From: Opisthocomus hoazin
Lineage: Eukaryota > Chordata > Aves > Opisthocomiformes > Opisthocomidae
DNA length: 64,000 nt
Direction of reading: 5' to 3'
Assembly (NCBI RefSeq): GCF_030867145.1
Contig: NC_134415.1
Coordinates: 69,221,300 to 69,285,299, forward strand
Below, piece by piece: positions 60,614 through 64,000 of this stretch; position 1 is the stretch's first letter; each line of letters starts with the position of its first letter. The notes under the pieces are model-generated. The model was not told where the DNA came from. It worked only from the letters and a program-made list of their open reading frames with translations, and searched no databases. The position numbers and the translations under genes are program-made.

Positions 60614-62922
60614 GTAATGAAATCTGTTCTTGTGAATGATTATCAGTTTGCTGATTTAGGGATTTTTCTTTAAGTCTTATTTCAAGAGATGGCACCCACC
60701 AAACACACTTAAATCAAAAAGGAGGTCATTCTGCTGAACGTGCACTGTTGAAAATTCTGTTGGCTCTGGTGTGTATCCACAGAAACAGGCAGTGCCCTGA
60801 AAGAGAATTGCATCGGAGATAAGCAAAAGGCTGGATTTCCTTTAAATGGTATTTGCAGAACATCAGAAAGGTGCCTATACTTGCAAATCACAACAATCAA
60901 AGCTTTATTTGCAGTTTGCTGTTAAACTAACTTACCCTTTCACTCTTTGTGTATGTTGTTCGTTATTGTAGCTATTGTGGATAGAAACCTCACGCTTTAG
61001 AAGACAAGCCAATGATTAACCGGTTTAAGTTTAGTGAGTAACTTTCTATGCTTGTAACTGTTGTGACTGTTCAGTTGTATTTTTTTTGTTTCTCAGAGGC
61101 ATCAATTATGGGCCACTCCTGAGGGCATGACCTTGGAAAAAGTTGAGCAATTTCTTTATTTTTCTTGTCCTATCAGACAAAAGAGGAGTAACGTCCTTAA
61201 TTCCACTCTTCTCAAAAATTATTTTTTAACAGTGCAGTGTCTGCCCCTCTCCCATTCTTAGAAGAGGCCCACAGTCTCAGTAAATTAAAATGGTGAGCTT
61301 TGCATGTTGTATGCCTTCTACATGAGTGAGAGAATGTACTCCGTTAGCTTTCAAAGGGATTTGCACATATGCCTCCCTAGGAGTTTTGAGACATCACTGC
61401 TATTTACCCTCTGAAGAGGGTAGCAACGTGGCCTCTGGAGAAAGCAGCAAGGCTTCGAGCCCACGTGCCTGGGGAGCAGGGCATCTGACAGAGCTGCAAG
61501 GCTTTTTCCAGAGCAGCAGAGCCCATCATTCTGCCACACATGAGCCTCTTCTCTTACCTGAGCTTACTGGTGCTGCTACGCCTTCAGGCTCTGTGCTCCA
61601 AAACCCACCATTTCCTTTTTTATTTATATATAGCCTTCTTCCCCCTAGTTGCTGCTCCAGCTTGAACCACTGACTCTGGCATGAAGCCCAAGTGAGTCAG
61701 CTCAGTTGAGCTGATCAGCTTGAGCAGATGTTGCTCTACCCTATGCCTTGCCTAATGCGTAGAACCTCGCTCAGGTACAAATACTCCTGAATGTGTGGGA
61801 CACTGCACCTGGCTGATGGGCCTGCCTGAGCAGGGGCTTGCTTGAGACATGGCCATGCAAAGCAAGGCATGGGAGAGATGAGATACACCTTGCTCACATC
61901 TGCTCTGGAGAATGCATGAAGCCCTGCTTTCCAGCCCTAGTAACAAAATCTGAGAGTTTTGTCAGATGCTCAGGATCTGGCTGCATAGCCATAGCAAAAA
62001 TTCATACTTAAAATTTTGTGTCTGTTTTCTGAACGCTGTTAATATTCATGTGCCCACTTGGATGTGCACTGGGCTCTGTGGGAAACTGCACTCAATAGTG
62101 ACGTTGATATGCCAGCTTTGGAGTACTCTTAGGTATCTGATAAGTGGAAATGTTGCTTGACCATTTGAGAGAGTTATTGGCATTCAGCACAAGTTCAGCT
62201 GCTACAGACAGAACTTGGTGGTTTAAAGAAAGTATCATTAGAGAGATACTGATTTCGGAAGCAGAAGTTTTGCCGTCGGTGACAGTATTTCGGTAACGGA
62301 GCTTTCTCCTCTTTCATGTGCAGTGATGAAATAAAGGATACCTTATCATCTATAAGACTAAAGCAACAATTGTTTTGTGGGCTGTCAGCAGGCTGGAGAC
62401 CATATCATAAGAACTGATTAAAAAATAACATTAAGGTGACTCCTGTAGGCTGGTTTGTCCTTCATTAAGTTGAGCTAGTGGAGAGCTGCTGTAGGATTAA
62501 CGTATCAAGAAAAGTGGGCAGAATCATGTCAATAAAGGAGCTAAAAAGATTGAGAATTGAACTAAAAATCAATGAAGCAGCAATGATCAGAGGCTTTCAG
62601 AGTTCCCCATACACTTTTGTATCTAGGTACATTTATAAAATGGTATATGACTTAATAGAAATGCTGTAGATGATTAGAAAGATTGCCCCATAGCATTCTG
62701 GATTGGATTAACTATTTTAAAAGCTTTGATATCATATGTTACCTTTCTGAAGCTCTTTAGAAACAATAGCTTTTTCCAAGTCAGGATAGTGTAAGTAATT
62801 GTTCTTAATTGTGGATCCCCTTAGTACTTTCCTTGTGAACTGCATTAAGTAGATCATGTCATGAAGTGCTTAACAGTACTCGAATGCCAACGTTTATGCC
62901 TTTTTCTCTTTGCCTTGCTCAG
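60614..62922 (+). other. ARHGAP18: ARHGAP18 intron 2 (2.3 kb)
   Basis: GTAATG donor and a strong acceptor, CCTTTTTCTCTTTGCCTTGCTCAG before 62923 being the pyrimidine tract (shown here only as its limits). No further exon or clear repeat recognised inside. Confidence 0.9.
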
Positions 62923-63158
62923 AGGGGGAACTGGAAGAAGAATGGCTGAAGGAGGCAGGTCTGTCAAATCTCTTCGGCGAGAGCTCTTGCGAGTCCCTGG
63001 AAAGCGTGGTGTTCCTGTCCACGCTGACTCGAACCCAGAAGGCAGCGGTAGAAAAGCGAGTAGAGACTGTCACGCAAACCATGAGGAAAAAAAACAAACA
63101 GCATCAGATTCCTGATGTCAGAGATATCTTCAGGCTACAGAATGACTCACAGGGAAAA
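62923..63158 (+). CDS. ARHGAP18: ARHGAP18 coding exon 3
   Basis: Internal exon of 236 bases. AG completes Glu94, and the exon then reads 78 full codons to Lys172 in phase 0, with donor AAAA|GTAAGC at 63159. Conserved landmarks are EGELEEEWLKEAGLSNLFGE (94-113), FLSTLTRTQ (124-132) and KRVETVTQT (138-146). A basic stretch RKKNK (148-152) is followed by QIPDVRDIF (155-163). All match vertebrate ARHGAP18 strongly, as recalled. This region precedes the RhoGAP domain, which with its arginine finger lies in later exons outside the window. The alternating acidic and basic stretches suggest a helical, partly charged N-terminal region; no membrane segment is present. Confidence 0.97.
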
Positions 63159-64000
63159 GTAAGCTCCTGACTGTTGTTCTGTTTGATTCTGGCAGAGAGA
63201 AGAGGGACACGTACTGGTGGGAGGAGAGGAGAGGGACACACAGACACAAAAGGAATATTTCCAGAAGATTTGTGTCTGACTTTTCACTGACTTCCAGGGG
63301 AATTTTTCACTAAATTTATGGGAATAGCGTTGGTCCAGACTTCAAATAATATTAAGCAGTTTTAGTAAGCAGAAAGAAGTATGTATATTGGCCTTGTATT
63401 ACTTACAGGTGATGAATACAACCACCACTCTGTGGTCGAGTTATTAATGTGAATTAATTTTAACGCAGATGCAAAACTGATGACAACAATCACCCAAAGC
63501 GCTACAGAAAGCCCACTTTTATCTTTGGGTGGTAGTGTCCTGCAGCCAACCCAAGGGGTCTGCCAGATAAGGGGTAGTACCTCTTACTCACTGGTGCTCT
63601 TGTTCCTTTTTTTTAAAAAAAGGGGGAAAAAAAGGGACATCGACCTAACCTCCTCTATTTTGGCTAGGTCTTTATGCCTGTCAGCTTTGGGCTTAGACTC
63701 CGTCCTAACTCCCAGTGCCTGTGTGTGTCGTTGAACCATGTGTGGGAAGTTGCTCTGACAGGTTCTGAAGGGTCTCAGTTTCCTCTCATGGGGTATCGAA
63801 CGGGAGAGTTCCTCTCCCATATGCAGGAAAAGGGAAGGAGGGAAATGGAGAGTATGATTAGAATTCCTCTTCTGTGGAGAAGCGTATGTGTCCTGTGCGC
63901 TCCCCCAGAAGCGATGAGATCTTCAGCCATAAGAAGACTCTGACCTGATGGGAGCGCAGAGCTAGCTTACCTGACCTCAGCCCCGTCCCTCGTTCTCACT
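63159..64000 (+). other. ARHGAP18: Start of ARHGAP18 intron 3
   Basis: Follows the GTAAGC donor and runs off the window. No exon or recognised repeat; a T-then-A-then-G homopolymer patch lies at about 63607-63633. Confidence 0.85.

Noticed and set aside
1..64000. CRISPR array, operon, prophage or other microbial system
   Set aside because: No regular repeat-spacer array and no run of adjacent coding genes with ribosome binding sites. The window has vertebrate exon-intron structure and avian repeats.

Overview
The window looks like avian nuclear DNA. The clearest lineage mark is a CR1 LINE 3' end at 23618-24053, which ends in the bird-type ATTCTATGATTCT tail. Other signs are a low overall repeat load, mostly old decayed LINE and SINE fragments, long introns and two sharp CpG islands. 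There is no prokaryotic gene organisation, and almost all short open frames are chance or lie inside GC-rich islands or repeats.

The one gene I can support is the 5' part of ARHGAP18, a Rho GTPase-activating protein, on the + strand. Coding exon 1 (31814-31893) lies in a CpG island, exon 2 is at 60414-60613 and exon 3 at 62923-63158. Splice phases join exactly: 80+200+236 = 516 bases, or 172 codons. The translated pieces match the N-terminal region of vertebrate ARHGAP18, as recalled. The RhoGAP catalytic domain and the 3' end lie beyond the right edge.

The most interesting feature is a second strong CpG island at about 2890-4040, 28 kb upstream. It holds a short start exon (ATG 3741, donor after 3784) with a good Kozak context, an in-frame stop just upstream, a consensus donor and the same splice phase as the canonical exon 1. 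Spliced to exon 2 it would give ARHGAP18 a different N-terminus of 14 residues plus a junction Ser. I infer an alternative promoter and first exon; only transcript data can prove it. A third, weaker CpG-rich patch (57765-58810, densest at 58490-58810) lies 1.6 kb before exon 2.

Layout: 1-2690 AT-rich, no gene seen; 2703-2841 short tandem duplication; 2890-4040 upstream CpG island with candidate exon 1a; 4040-30960 intronic or intergenic DNA with a long decayed CR1-type LINE (8385-10200), a second old LINE piece (18150-18640), the CR1 copy, another CR1-like scrap (25240-25430), a MIR-like SINE (26028-26170), a poly-C run and an old amniote repeat (28450-28590); 30960-32480 canonical ARHGAP18 CpG island and exon 1; 31894-60413 the 28.5 kb intron 1 with scattered repeats; then exon 2, a 2.3 kb intron, exon 3 and the start of intron 3. 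Repeat family calls rest on recognised consensus wording and were not checked with a repeat library.
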